From positions 1 through 64,000 of the forward strand of contig NZ_JMJJ01000001.1 of the NCBI RefSeq assembly GCF_000710035.2: a DNA stretch of 64,000 bases, read 5' to 3'. A program made the position numbers and the translations under genes. This document shows positions 1 to 8,559 of the stretch, in pieces. The notes beneath the pieces were generated by a model. The model was not told the origin of the DNA, did not search any database, and saw only the letters and a program-made list of their open reading frames with translations. Position 1 is the stretch's first letter. Each line of letters starts with the position of its first letter. This stretch comes from Pantoea ananatis LMG 2665 (GTDB lineage Bacteria > Pseudomonadota > Gammaproteobacteria > Enterobacterales > Enterobacteriaceae).

Positions 1-165
1 TTAATCAACGGGGAGCAGGTCAATCCTGTCAGACCTGGAAGTGAACCAGCCAGACCTCCGACAATAGAGCCAACCAAAGGGTGTTCCAAAAATTTAGCAA
101 GCCGGCTTTTGGCTTACTGCTTTTCTTCGTCAGAAGCTGAAGATATCCTCGATGTGATGAAGTAA
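1..165 (+). CDS. 3' end of an unidentified reading frame entering from the left
   Basis: An open frame with no stop runs from base 1 and ends at a TAA at 163-165, giving a 54-residue C-terminal piece that finishes EDILDVMK. Its 5' part lies outside the window. I do not recognise the product. The next gene lies on the opposite strand, so the two would be convergent. With only 54 codons, a chance open frame is a real alternative. Confidence 0.3.
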   Translation, partial: LINGEQVNPVRPGSEPARPPTIEPTKGCSKNLASRLLAYCFSSSEAEDILDVMK

Positions 166-285
166 TTTATTGAATAAATTGTGAATTTTTTGCGTATTGC
201 GATTGCCAACCTGTGCTGGCCCATGAACATTTAACGTCGCGATTTGCATGCTGGATCCTAACTCGTAAGAACGGTTTTTCCCATG

Positions 286-564
286 TTAGACTGATATAGC
301 CATGCTCTGGCCTTCTTCTGTCAGGGATACATGTTCAAAATCTCCATAGTCCTTACGTAGAAGAGAACGGGAATGGCAGATGTTGATGATTTTGAACAAA
401 TACTCTTCCGACCAGGGGAGTCGCTCGTCAATAGCAATGCGATCGTTCTGGTCCATATCAAATCCAAATGAAACAGTTTTGATCGTCTCTCCGAGGTTCT
501 CCAGGTCATCGTTCATATATGTTAAAAGAGCATCTATATCTGACTGAATTTTCTCTGCATCCAT
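286..564 (-). CDS. small hypothetical protein downstream of the TerY-P triad
   Basis: A 92-residue acidic soluble protein (MDAEKIQSDI... to ...SMAISV) that I do not recognise. The C-terminal part (roughly residues 48-88) reads like a small winged-helix fold ending in HVSLTEEGQSMAI, but that is only an impression. It starts 66 bases after the stop of the kinase gene on the same strand, so it could be the last gene of the vWA/phosphatase/kinase operon. The ribosome binding site is poor (AAGTAAAAA). Base composition is AT-rich like the triad. The coding call rests on length, position and sensible residue composition. Confidence 0.55.
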   Translation of the reverse strand: MDAEKIQSDIDALLTYMNDDLENLGETIKTVSFGFDMDQNDRIAIDERLPWSEEYLFKIINICHSRSLLRKDYGDFEHVSLTEEGQSMAISV

Positions 565-630
565 TTTTTACTTTATTTTTCGATTGTTAGAAAACAAGCA
601 TCGTGATATGCATATCGCCCGCCTTGCTGA

Positions 631-2334
631 TTAATGCAGCAATCTCGAAAGCCATTTGAAAATCTTTATGATTATATTTGTCTTAGAAGTCTGTTGATTT
701 GAAGTAACAGTCTTACTCTGAATGCTTTGAGCTGGTGATACCGACTGTGAAACTGATGTTCTCGTCTGACCTACATAAGGTGATGATGATTTATTAGGCA
801 CAATATGCTGAGTTTGCGCTCTTGCTTGCGATGCATTTTGTGTAGAAGCCCGTAACTTGCTGAGGATTGCCTGGTTTGCAGTTGTGGCGTTAGTGCTCAC
901 AGGCTTAGGAGTTGAAGTGGTACTCTTACCCTTAATGCGCTCCAGAGCTTCTTGATTGCTGCTAGTAGAAGTTAATGTTTTTCGACTATTATTTGGCCCG
1001 GCAAGACGCCAACGGGCATCTGCTTCGGAGATAACTGTCATTTGACCGATTGTCGTGACAGTAATTGCGAGATGTGAATATTTATATTTGTCGTTAGTGT
1101 AAGGTGGTTCCATAAGACCGATTGCACTGATCCATTTCCCCACCCATGAGGAATCAGGTTTGACAGGGAAAGACCTGAGGCCTTCGCTCCATATGGATAT
1201 TTTGAAGATTTTACCCCGCCAATCCCCGAAATTAACGAAGATATATGGTTTTCCATTTCGGTCCTTATCAAGTCTTACGTTAATAATTTTACCGATAACT
1301 TCAACTTTATCACCAACTCTCTGAAGGCAAGCACTATAATCCCAGGCTGGCAGAACGGCGTAGGCACTTATGTAACCAGATTTCAGTCTGCTGCTTGGTA
1401 TATCCCCATTCATACTAACGGAAGTTAGAGATAAGGGAATGTTTCTTCCAGCAATGAAGTCACCAAGAGAAGGCGTTTTTTCCATCGCTGAAGCGCAGAT
1501 TGCGGCGAAATTTTTTATAAAAGTGGAAAGCTGCTGAATGCCCGATAGCATTCCTAAGATGGATGATGAACCGGGGTCTACAAAATCATTAGCTCGAAAA
1601 ACTATTGCGTCCAGTTCCGAATTTGATTTATCCCAAATGGAAGGATCGATTTGTAATGACTTAAGTGCCAGCCAGAGAGATATTAGTGAGAAACGGTCTA
1701 GTGTGTGATTAAACGGATTCGTCTTTTGACGAAGGGGATGCTGAAAATTGACATGCCCCAGCTCTGAACTTCCTAATGTATCAATCTCATCAACGAACAT
1801 TCCATCGTAGTCAATTAGCTGGACGGTAGCACCTCCGTCGGAAACCATCAGATTCCCAGTCTGAAAATCACCATGTGCAATTTTTTCTTTTTCAAGATAG
1901 GCGGCAAGTGATTCAATTGAGGCCGACAGCTTTGCCATCTCTTGTGCAGAACGCCTGTTGACCTCAAGGAACTCTCCTAGAGTTTCTCCCTTAGCCCATG
2001 CCATTTTGACTATAGGGTAAGATACTCCTCCAACGTTGATCCCTTGTGGCTGAAACTGAAAGTCGAGGAAATAGGGAGAACGAAGGCTGGATATTTTCCT
2101 GGATATAGCCTTATAGCGCTGTTCTAACGCTTTTGATTCCCTGTGAAAACAACGAACCGCGTATTTCTTAAAGCCTGATTTGATCGTATAAGTAAGCGCA
2201 AAGCCGCCACTAATGGCGAGTGGTAGCCCCAATCCTGTCGTTGCGACTGTACCTGACTTTAATTCAGGATCGTCTAGCACTCTGCTATGTTCTTGAAATG
2301 CCAGATTGTATTGCTCAAGAGACGGGTAAGGCAT
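631..2334 (-). CDS. protein kinase-like component of a TerY-P triad with OB-fold region
   Basis: A 567-residue protein with a eukaryotic-type kinase core: catalytic loop HGDFQTGN (about residues 154-161) and DFG-like IDYDG (174-178). Where VAIK would place its lysine the sequence reads AVRCF, so an arginine (about residue 61) stands there; this may be a subfamily trait or mean altered ATP use. Residues about 330-430 look like an OB-fold beta-barrel, followed by a Ser/Thr/Gln-rich linker and a short amphipathic C-terminal helix ending KWLSRLLH. It follows the phosphatase gene by 13 bases. The ATG at 2334 has GCGGAAA upstream and is preferred over an in-frame TTG at 2364 that overlaps the phosphatase. 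Such kinases occur with vWA and PP2C genes in TerY-P triads; the role here is inferred. Confidence 0.82.
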   Translation of the reverse strand: MPYPSLEQYNLAFQEHSRVLDDPELKSGTVATTGLGLPLAISGGFALTYTIKSGFKKYAVRCFHRESKALEQRYKAISRKISSLRSPYFLDFQFQPQGINVGGVSYPIVKMAWAKGETLGEFLEVNRRSAQEMAKLSASIESLAAYLEKEKIAHGDFQTGNLMVSDGGATVQLIDYDGMFVDEIDTLGSSELGHVNFQHPLRQKTNPFNHTLDRFSLISLWLALKSLQIDPSIWDKSNSELDAIVFRANDFVDPGSSSILGMLSGIQQLSTFIKNFAAICASAMEKTPSLGDFIAGRNIPLSLTSVSMNGDIPSSRLKSGYISAYAVLPAWDYSACLQRVGDKVEVIGKIINVRLDKDRNGKPYIFVNFGDWRGKIFKISIWSEGLRSFPVKPDSSWVGKWISAIGLMEPPYTNDKYKYSHLAITVTTIGQMTVISEADARWRLAGPNNSRKTLTSTSSNQEALERIKGKSTTSTPKPVSTNATTANQAILSKLRASTQNASQARAQTQHIVPNKSSSPYVGQTRTSVSQSVSPAQSIQSKTVTSNQQTSKTNIIIKIFKWLSRLLH

Positions 2335-2347
2335 CTTAATTTCCGCG

Positions 2348-3067
2348 TTAGAACGATAGGACAAGCAGCGTTGAGTCGTCGATATGCATACGTTTGGCTG
2401 TACGCTCCCTGAGAACTAACTGTGCAAGCTGCTCTTCAGTTTGCAACGAAAGTAATTCGATAAAACCTGGATCCTCTGCCAGTGCTTGTTTCAGTGCCCA
2501 TTCGCCGAGCGCATCTGTCATACAGAAGAGCTTAGGTTGAACTAGTTTTTCTAGGTAAAAAGTTTTTCCATGCAGTGTCCAGAAAGTACTTCCACCAATG
2601 AAATTATTATGAGTGGGAAGCGTAGCAAGCAATGTCGGCCTTTCTTTAAATTTTTCAGGATTATCAATAGGCCATGCACGAATAAGTTTCCCGCAATCAA
2701 TCAGCATGGTGATGCTATCCCCAATAGCAAGAATATCTACCGTCTGATGATATTCAAATTGCTCAACGCCTATGAGTGTGGCAAAACTTCCTCGTTCGAA
2801 TGCTGCCTGTTGTGACCAAGACATAGACGGGAAATCATGTGCGGCAGAATATTCTGCTAAAGCAGATGCTACCCACTCAGGCCTGACTTTAGGATCTTCA
2901 TTAAATTTGCGAGTCAGAAGATCAGCCCATAACTTTGAATTAAAGGATTCACTTGCTCCATCACACAAAGCAAGCCTTCTCCCGTCTTCGGAGAAGGCGA
3001 ATTTGTCCTCATTTGCCTCAGGGCATTCAGGGTCTTTTGGAACTGTTCCTGAGAATTCCAGTTTCAT
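2348..3067 (-). CDS. PP2C-type protein phosphatase of the TerY-P triad
   Basis: A 239-residue PP2C-fold phosphatase. The metal-binding aspartates are visible in CDGAS (D36), AIGDS (D117), MTDALG (D185) and the final DDST (D230, D231). This family removes phosphate from Ser/Thr using two Mn/Mg ions. In the triad it would oppose the neighbouring kinase, with the vWA protein as likely target or scaffold. The ATG at 3067 lies 7 bases after the terY-like stop; an in-frame GTG at 3094 would overlap that gene and lacks a better ribosome site. It is short for PP2C but typical of compact prokaryotic members. Confidence 0.83.
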   Translation of the reverse strand: MKLEFSGTVPKDPECPEANEDKFAFSEDGRRLALCDGASESFNSKLWADLLTRKFNEDPKVRPEWVASALAEYSAAHDFPSMSWSQQAAFERGSFATLIGVEQFEYHQTVDILAIGDSITMLIDCGKLIRAWPIDNPEKFKERPTLLATLPTHNNFIGGSTFWTLHGKTFYLEKLVQPKLFCMTDALGEWALKQALAEDPGFIELLSLQTEEQLAQLVLRERTAKRMHIDDSTLLVLSF

Positions 3068-3074
3068 TGCGGAC

Positions 3075-3908
3075 TCAACGTAATTGAGAAGCACGTGTTC
3101 CGATGTCGAAGAAATCGACTAGTTCGGCTGCTTCAGCGTTGAACATGAAACCACGAGATTCTATTCCCACCGTATGCCCTTTTTCCTGCGCGAAGCGTAC
3201 CAAGTGCTCTGGTAAAGGGCTAGACATGCGGAAAAGCAACTTGGCATAGTCATCAGGTAAGCTAGTATCAGAGGCGGGAAATCTGATTGGATCATTACCG
3301 AGAGAGCTAACGTGAATATTAAGAATCAGAACTTCACCATCATTGGTGCGAATTTGTCGCAAATGATTGGCAATTTCTTCTGGATCTCCATCGTTTGATT
3401 CGCCATCAGTCACATGCAGGATAGTTGGAGGATAGCAATCCGGATGGGAATCACACCAAATCACCAATTCTTCGGCTGCTTTGGTTAGGGCTTCACGCAT
3501 CGGTGTACCACCGCTTGCGATAGGATCAAACCATACTGGAAACTTAATTGCTGTCTCTATAATTCCACCTGCACCATCGTCCATCTTCCTTTTACGATCT
3601 TCTACCCTGGCTGGATTCTGTTCGAGAGTAGAAATTGGATTGAGTACTTGTCCTCCAAGAGGGCCGGAGAAGCCATTAGAAACTCCGTGATGGCCGTAGC
3701 CCAAAACACCAATTTCAAAATAATCACGGACGCCTTCAGATTTTGTACAACGAGTAATTAAATTCATTAACGTTCGATTTAGCGCATCGGCGACAAATTC
3801 TGCTTTGCTTCGTCCGGAGGACATTTTGTCAGACATTGAGCCGGACTGATCGACCACGAAAAGAAATGCTGTTGGATTATTACGACTTATCTGTGATTCA
3901 TATGGCAT
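3075..3908 (-). CDS. terY: TerY-like vWA domain protein
   Basis: A 277-residue single von Willebrand A domain protein. The MIDAS metal site is clear: FVVDQSGSMS (D20, S22, S24), a conserved threonine in the middle, and HVTDGESNDGD downstream. It matches the TerY family, which is encoded with a PP2C phosphatase and a kinase in phosphorylation triads linked to tellurite-type stress modules and proposed as anti-phage defence. First gene of a three- or four-gene minus-strand operon; an AGAGGA ribosome site lies 9 bases before the ATG. No TerC or TerD gene is present, so this is a stand-alone triad. Confidence 0.85.
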   Translation of the reverse strand: MPYESQISRNNPTAFLFVVDQSGSMSDKMSSGRSKAEFVADALNRTLMNLITRCTKSEGVRDYFEIGVLGYGHHGVSNGFSGPLGGQVLNPISTLEQNPARVEDRKRKMDDGAGGIIETAIKFPVWFDPIASGGTPMREALTKAAEELVIWCDSHPDCYPPTILHVTDGESNDGDPEEIANHLRQIRTNDGEVLILNIHVSSLGNDPIRFPASDTSLPDDYAKLLFRMSSPLPEHLVRFAQEKGHTVGIESRGFMFNAEAAELVDFFDIGTRASQLR

Positions 3909-4410
3909 ATGTTATTTTCCTCTCCAAGACTATTCATATCCTATCAAGTTAATAGGTAAATGCGAGAAAATCACTATGAATAACAGCAATTGTTAGCCTG
4001 TTGAGAGTGAAAATTACAATTAGCTTTTCTATATGGAATTTATAGTCAAGTATTCTTTCTGTTATGTGTTTTTTGATAGGTTTTGATTATTATTTTCTGT
4101 TGTTAAGCATCGAGATCGATAAAAATAATTATTAGGTTATAAAATTATTCAGTAATGAGTGGTCTCTATGCTAAAAGAAGTTTTTTTATATGGAGTTTTT
4201 TGATGTGTTTTTAGTGTTAATTTTCCTAAAGATTCATATTAATTTCCCCTCGCAATGTAGTATTTAGTCACGCTTGTTGTTTTTTAAGATAAAAATCCAA
4301 TTGTAATGGGCACTTAAGCGATAAAATCAACTTTTTCCAACGCCTCAATTCAGATGCCTGTCCTTTAGGCACGGATCTTATAGTGGAGTAATTATTATAA
4401 AACCCCACTC
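3909..4410. other. AT-rich intergenic region with possible operator upstream of the triad
   Basis: About 500 bases of very AT-rich DNA with no convincing gene. A small inverted repeat, CCTAT-N7-ATAGG (3940-3956), sits about 15 bases before the terY ribosome site and could be a repressor site or part of the leader. A short hairpin TGCCT/AGGCA lies at 4355-4371. Confidence 0.4.
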
Positions 4411-4430
4411 GCCCCCACCTCCGCAGGGGC
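4400..4430 (-). terminator. possible Rho-independent terminator after symE
   Basis: Read on the minus strand, a GC-rich stem (GCCCC...GGGGC, 4411-4430) is followed by a G-rich stretch and then TTTT at about 4400. It lies just beyond the symE stop codon, so it would end that transcript. The U-tract is short and slightly displaced. Confidence 0.4.
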
Positions 4431-4446
4431 AAGCCCCATCAACCCC

Positions 4447-4773
4447 TTACCAATCAGTCAGCCCAATCGCCTTCATCACCCGCTTTCTCTGCTGCACAGA
4501 CAGCGAAGCCAGATCCTCAACCGATCCCACCCGCGTTCCGTTTATCACGTCCCTGGGCTTAAAGCTGATAATAATCTGGCACCAAGTGACCTTCACATCC
4601 AGTTGCACCCCAATCGGAAAACCCGCTTCTCCTAACCAACAGCCTTTCAGGGTAATCGCTGGAACGCGGCGGTAATTTGGAGTGCGGGTCACATAACCCA
4701 CGGTCGCATAGCGCTGGGTATAGGTTTGGTCTTTAGCTTCAATCTGACCTGAAATAGAATTGATGACAGTCAT
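4447..4773 (-). CDS. symE: SymE family type I toxin
   Basis: A 108-residue protein with the SymE core: RYATVGY near residue 21, then VPAITLKGCWLGEAGFPIG and a beta-strand pair ending in QIIISF. SymE proteins have an AbrB-like swapped-hairpin fold. In E. coli SymE is SOS-induced, condenses nucleic acid and slows growth, and its translation is held down by the antisense RNA SymR. Length (E. coli about 113) fits an intact gene. The start ATG at 4773 has AGGAA upstream. It sits beside the TerY-P genes, as E. coli symE sits in a restriction/defence island. I saw no convincing LexA box. Confidence 0.8.
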   Translation of the reverse strand: MTVINSISGQIEAKDQTYTQRYATVGYVTRTPNYRRVPAITLKGCWLGEAGFPIGVQLDVKVTWCQIIISFKPRDVINGTRVGSVEDLASLSVQQRKRVMKAIGLTDW

Positions 4774-4845
4774 GATGACTATTCCTGTTTAATAGTGATT
4801 GTGATCAGCGATGCGGATGTGTTGCCCCACATTCGTATCGCGCTA
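4768..4845 (+). ncRNA. symR: SymR-like antisense RNA
   Basis: The plus strand beginning near 4768 covers the symE start codon and Shine-Dalgarno in antisense. It contains a long stem: 4808-4821 pairs with 4828-4841 over 14 positions, two of them G-U, with a 6-base loop. A second hairpin (CCTGAT/ATCAGG, 4851-4868) follows. As I recall it, E. coli SymR has the same arrangement and a similar GTGATTGTGAT...GCGATGCGG stretch. Ends are approximate and the promoter inside symE was not resolved. Confidence 0.55.
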
Positions 4846-5001
4846 AATGACCTGATGATTTAATCAGGCAGGCGTGAACGCATCGAGAGTGATAATAAAA
4901 AACTGCGAAAGGCCACGCAGAAGAACCCCGCTCGTTTCAGATGAATTCATGCGTTTTCGACGTTGATTCAATTCCCCTCGGTTAACCCGCAAAGGATCGC
5001 C

Positions 5002-6720
5002 ATGTTGCAAAAAGACGCTTTCCCTGGCAGGACAAAATGGACCATTATCGTGATTGGTATGCTGGCCGGGCTGACAGGGGCGCTGCCCGATGCGCTACAT
5101 TTGCCGGCGAGCTATGCGCATTATCTGTGGCCACTTTCACTGGGCGCGGCCAGCGTGCTGGCGTTCACGCTCAATCGCCTGAACGCCGTTAAACCCTGGC
5201 TGTGTGCGCTTGCGGTATTGCCGTTGATTGCGTTGATGACCGGCTGGCAGCACTGGAATTTTCCTGCGTCTCATGATGATGATGCTTTTTTCAGAAACAG
5301 TGGTGCGGTCCTGCTTATGCTCGTGCTGGCGATGCCGTTTCTCGCCGCTATCTGCCATGAATCGCCGACGCCGCACAATAACCTCTCCCGCAGTGCAATC
5401 ATCGTCGAAGCGATGTGGCGCAACACTTTTACGCTATGCGTGACCGCCATCATGACCGGGCTGTTCTGGCTGGTGCTGTTGCTATGGAGCAAACTCTTCA
5501 GTCTGATCGGCCTTAGCCTGTTCGAGCGGCTCTTTTTCAGAAATGACTTTTTCCCGTCGATGGCGACCGGTGCGGTCATAGCGGCGGGCATTGTATTTTG
5601 TCGATGTCTGCCTGGCGCTGTCGGTGTTTACCGCAACGTCGTCACGCTGGCGGTGGGCGTGATAGTGCCGTTGCAGGCGATCGCCTTGCTGCTGTTCCTG
5701 GCCTGTTTGCCCTTTACCGGATTGGCGATTATCCCCAAATCGTTCTCGGCCGCCACGCTGCTGCTGACCATGACGTTGCTGATGCTGATATTCAGCGCGA
5801 TGGTCGTTATAAAAGAGCAGAGCGAACCACGCTGGCAGCGCGTAAGCGCCCAACTGGTGCTGGCTGCACTGTGGCTGACGCCGCTCCTGGCCGGTCTGGC
5901 TGTCTGGGCCGTATGGCTGCGTGTTGCCGATTATGGCTGGACGGTGGATCGGGTTTATGGCGCGGTAATCGCGTTTATTGCGTTTGCCGGCTCGCTGCTG
6001 ATGGTGTGGTTCCAGCGACCAGTCTGGTTTCAGAACGCCAACAGCATGAATACCTATATCGTGCTGATGCTGGCGTTAGCGTCCGGCGGCTGGTTTTTGC
6101 TGCATTCACCGGTGATCGATCCCTGGCGCATTATGGTCACAAGCCAGCAGGCACGTTACGAACAGGGCAAAGCAAAAGCGGACGCGGGGGATCTCTATGT
6201 ATTGAGCACAGCGGGGCGACGTGGGAACCAGCTGTTGCAGACGCTGAATGACCATCCTCAGTGGCTTGAGGATCCTGTAAGATTAAAAGTCATGCTGATG
6301 CAGATCCTGGCAGGGCATAACAAGACAGACATTCAGCACGATATCAGCACGCTCAGGCAGGCTATCCCGGTGCGTCCGGGTAGCGAAACGCCGCCGAAAA
6401 GCTGGTGGCAGGTACAGAAAGGCTCAGAACAGGCGTTGAGAACCTGTCTGATGGATGTGGGTTCCTGTCTGGTGTGGATGCAGGATCTCAACAACGATGG
6501 CTCGCCAGAAGTGCTGTTATACAGCCCACATTCATCCCTCATTGTTATCTATACCTTGCGCGGCAACACATGGCGGCAGACAGGCAGCGCGAACGTGCCG
6601 CAAAGCGCCGATAGCGCTATGCGTAAAGCAATGCCTGACATAGTGCCAAAAGCGTGGCGCGATCTGGAGATTAACGGCCAGCGCCTGTCGGTGGATTACT
6701 ATGGCTATGAGGGGCAGTAG
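5002..6720 (+). CDS. DUF4153 family polytopic membrane protein
   Basis: A 572-residue protein with about ten to twelve predicted membrane helices in residues 10-375 and a soluble C-terminal domain (about 380-572). The hydrophobic half with a WRNTFTL segment fits the DUF4153 family of inner-membrane proteins of unknown function. The soluble part contains a calcium-loop-like DLNNDGSPEVLLYS segment (near residue 495), as in FG-GAP or EF-hand-like repeats, and probably faces the periplasm. The ATG at 5002 has AAGGA five bases upstream; an in-frame TTG at 4963 has none. It is transcribed away from symE as a single gene. Confidence 0.75.
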   Translation: MLQKDAFPGRTKWTIIVIGMLAGLTGALPDALHLPASYAHYLWPLSLGAASVLAFTLNRLNAVKPWLCALAVLPLIALMTGWQHWNFPASHDDDAFFRNSGAVLLMLVLAMPFLAAICHESPTPHNNLSRSAIIVEAMWRNTFTLCVTAIMTGLFWLVLLLWSKLFSLIGLSLFERLFFRNDFFPSMATGAVIAAGIVFCRCLPGAVGVYRNVVTLAVGVIVPLQAIALLLFLACLPFTGLAIIPKSFSAATLLLTMTLLMLIFSAMVVIKEQSEPRWQRVSAQLVLAALWLTPLLAGLAVWAVWLRVADYGWTVDRVYGAVIAFIAFAGSLLMVWFQRPVWFQNANSMNTYIVLMLALASGGWFLLHSPVIDPWRIMVTSQQARYEQGKAKADAGDLYVLSTAGRRGNQLLQTLNDHPQWLEDPVRLKVMLMQILAGHNKTDIQHDISTLRQAIPVRPGSETPPKSWWQVQKGSEQALRTCLMDVGSCLVWMQDLNNDGSPEVLLYSPHSSLIVIYTLRGNTWRQTGSANVPQSADSAMRKAMPDIVPKAWRDLEINGQRLSVDYYGYEGQ

Positions 6721-7049
6721 GGAGAGCCTCAGGCTTTGATGTTTTCCCAACTCAATGCAAAGCGAGCCAGATACTTGTGCAGGCGATCGGCGCTGTTGGG
6801 CGTTGTCGGGAGACGGCCAGCTGCCGTCGATATGTTTTAGACGGCTGGTACGATGCAGAGTAGAGCGTATTATGTCTGATGTGATTCATTGTTCTCAAAG
6901 AAATGCCAATAAATTTTTAAACAGATGTGATCGCGTCGTGTGATTGCTCAAAATTTAGCCATTTTCTGAAATCACGTACAAGAAAAAATCGCGTATAGCC
7001 GGAGAATGAGAAGGGCAAATACAACACTTCTTATGGACAGGGCGAAAAA
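6721..7049. other. intergenic region with a possible gene remnant
   Basis: No intact gene. On the minus strand, 6729-6840 reads as an open 36-codon tail ending ...LHKYLARFALSWENIKA then stop, which looks protein-like and may be the decayed end of a lost gene; I cannot name it. The part from about 6890 is AT-rich and should hold the promoter for the oxygenase cluster. Confidence 0.35.
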
Positions 7050-7802
7050 GTGATTAACATCGAAGAAAAAATTGAAAGGCATATTCAATCATTTCCAGCA
7101 TCATTAATTAACTACCTGAAAAGCGACTATGAAGAAGACTTAATGGTGGTTATAGATGATTTACTACCTGGTGATATAAAAACAGCAATGGAAAATGAGG
7201 CGCGCGAACTATTGGCAGAGGAGTCGTTGCGTCGGGAAGTAATTATTGCTGAAAGTGGTCATACACCGCGCGCTTATGATAGCGTGGGCAGAAATGCGAT
7301 TCGGGAAAGAGGGAAGTATATACCTGCTTTTTTTGATAGCCCAAGCATTCTTAATTTTTTTATGCAAATAACCGGTGAAAAGTTACACCGTGTACCTTAT
7401 GAGCCCGAAGAGTTTATAATTAATTCACAAAATAAAAGTGGTGATACGCATGGATGGCATTGGGATGATTATTCCTATGCATTGGTCTGGGTCATTGATG
7501 AGCCAGATGTTCTTTCAGGTGCTCGCGTTGAATATGTTCCACGTATTCCCTGGAAGAAAAAAGAAACACGTGAGTGGATTAAAAACGTTTTAAAAGATAA
7601 TACAATTTTTAGCCACCATGTCTCACAGGGACAATGCTATCTGTTGAGGGCTCGGGATGCCCTGCATCGAATTTCTCCTCTCACTTATGAGTCTCGCCGG
7701 ACGGTTATTGTCTTCACCTATGCCAATGACTTCGATCTGGCGGATGAAGGTCTTACGCATGATTCAATGGAAGCAATTTATCCGCAGGATACACAGGCTT
7801 AA
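7050..7802 (+). CDS. Fe(II)/2-oxoglutarate-dependent oxygenase, amino-acid hydroxylase/halogenase type
   Basis: A 250-residue cupin-fold oxygenase. The iron facial triad is HWD (H137, D139) in THGWHWDDYS plus H206 in ARDALHRISP, with R216/R217 in ESRRTVIVF likely binding 2-oxoglutarate. Size and spacing resemble the BesD/HalD family acting on free amino acids, in which halogenases have HxG. Here the aspartate is kept, so hydroxylation is predicted. It starts with GTG at 7050 behind GGACAGGG. First gene of a five-gene, AT-rich cluster with a methyltransferase, ATP-grasp ligase, exporter and AraC regulator, which suggests tailoring of an amino acid for a small metabolite. Substrate unknown. Confidence 0.75.
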   Translation: MINIEEKIERHIQSFPASLINYLKSDYEEDLMVVIDDLLPGDIKTAMENEARELLAEESLRREVIIAESGHTPRAYDSVGRNAIRERGKYIPAFFDSPSILNFFMQITGEKLHRVPYEPEEFIINSQNKSGDTHGWHWDDYSYALVWVIDEPDVLSGARVEYVPRIPWKKKETREWIKNVLKDNTIFSHHVSQGQCYLLRARDALHRISPLTYESRRTVIVFTYANDFDLADEGLTHDSMEAIYPQDTQA

Positions 7803-7822
7803 TTAAATAAAGGGAAGTGAAA

Positions 7823-8557
7823 ATGTCGAAAGAAACTTCACTGGGCGGAATGAACGATGACACAGGTTTTCCCGTGTTTTTTACGGAAATATCAGACTGT
7901 CTGGGACGCTATGAAAATTACAAGGATGCAGCCAGAGCAATAGCAGAAAAATTTCCTCCCAGTAAGTTTCCTCGTCTGCTCGACATATGTTGTGGCATAG
8001 GAAAAATGAGCGTTTCACTTTTTGAACTGGGCTACGAGGTTGTGGGGTTAGATTTATCTCTTGAGCAGTTGTCTGTTGCTAAAAAGAGGTGTAAAGGACC
8101 GGTATATATCCATGCAGACATGGGTAATCTGCCTAAAGATAAATTCGATATTCTTATTAATGTCTACACGAGTTTTGGCTACTGCAGCACTGAACATGAA
8201 GATTTGGCCGTTTTGCCCGAATGGTATGAAGCCCTAAATCCAGGGGGCATACTGATAATGGAGTTGGCCGATATGGACAGAGCCCGGAATCGAATAGATG
8301 TATCTGGCAGATTAATACGTATGAATAGTGGTGTTACTGAAACGCTTTTTATGGATTGGGAGCAAAGGATTCTGACGGTAAATTACGACAAAGATGGTCA
8401 GTCATGGACGTGTTCAACACGACTCTACGAAAAAGAATTTTTACAAAATGCGTTACTAAATTGTGGTTTTTCCAGTGTCGAGCTTTATGGTGATTTTTCA
8501 CAAAAGCCGAAGGGGAAAGACGATAATTTGCTTATCATTGCGCGTAAAGGATTATAA
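7823..8557 (+). CDS. class I SAM-dependent methyltransferase
   Basis: A 244-residue Rossmann-fold methyltransferase. Motif I is LLDICCGIGKMSVSL (about residues 52-66, a variant of DxGxGxG), motif II ends in VVGLDLS, and FDILINVYTSFGY marks the post-I region. I cannot tell from sequence whether it methylates O, N or C. The ATG at 7823 follows AGGGA by seven bases; a GTG six bases earlier is in frame but badly placed. It lies 20 bases after the oxygenase gene and 2 bases before the ligase gene, so the three should be co-translated. An O-methyl step on a hydroxylated amino acid would fit the context but is inference. Confidence 0.8.
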   Translation: MSKETSLGGMNDDTGFPVFFTEISDCLGRYENYKDAARAIAEKFPPSKFPRLLDICCGIGKMSVSLFELGYEVVGLDLSLEQLSVAKKRCKGPVYIHADMGNLPKDKFDILINVYTSFGYCSTEHEDLAVLPEWYEALNPGGILIMELADMDRARNRIDVSGRLIRMNSGVTETLFMDWEQRILTVNYDKDGQSWTCSTRLYEKEFLQNALLNCGFSSVELYGDFSQKPKGKDDNLLIIARKGL

Positions 8558-8559
8558 TT

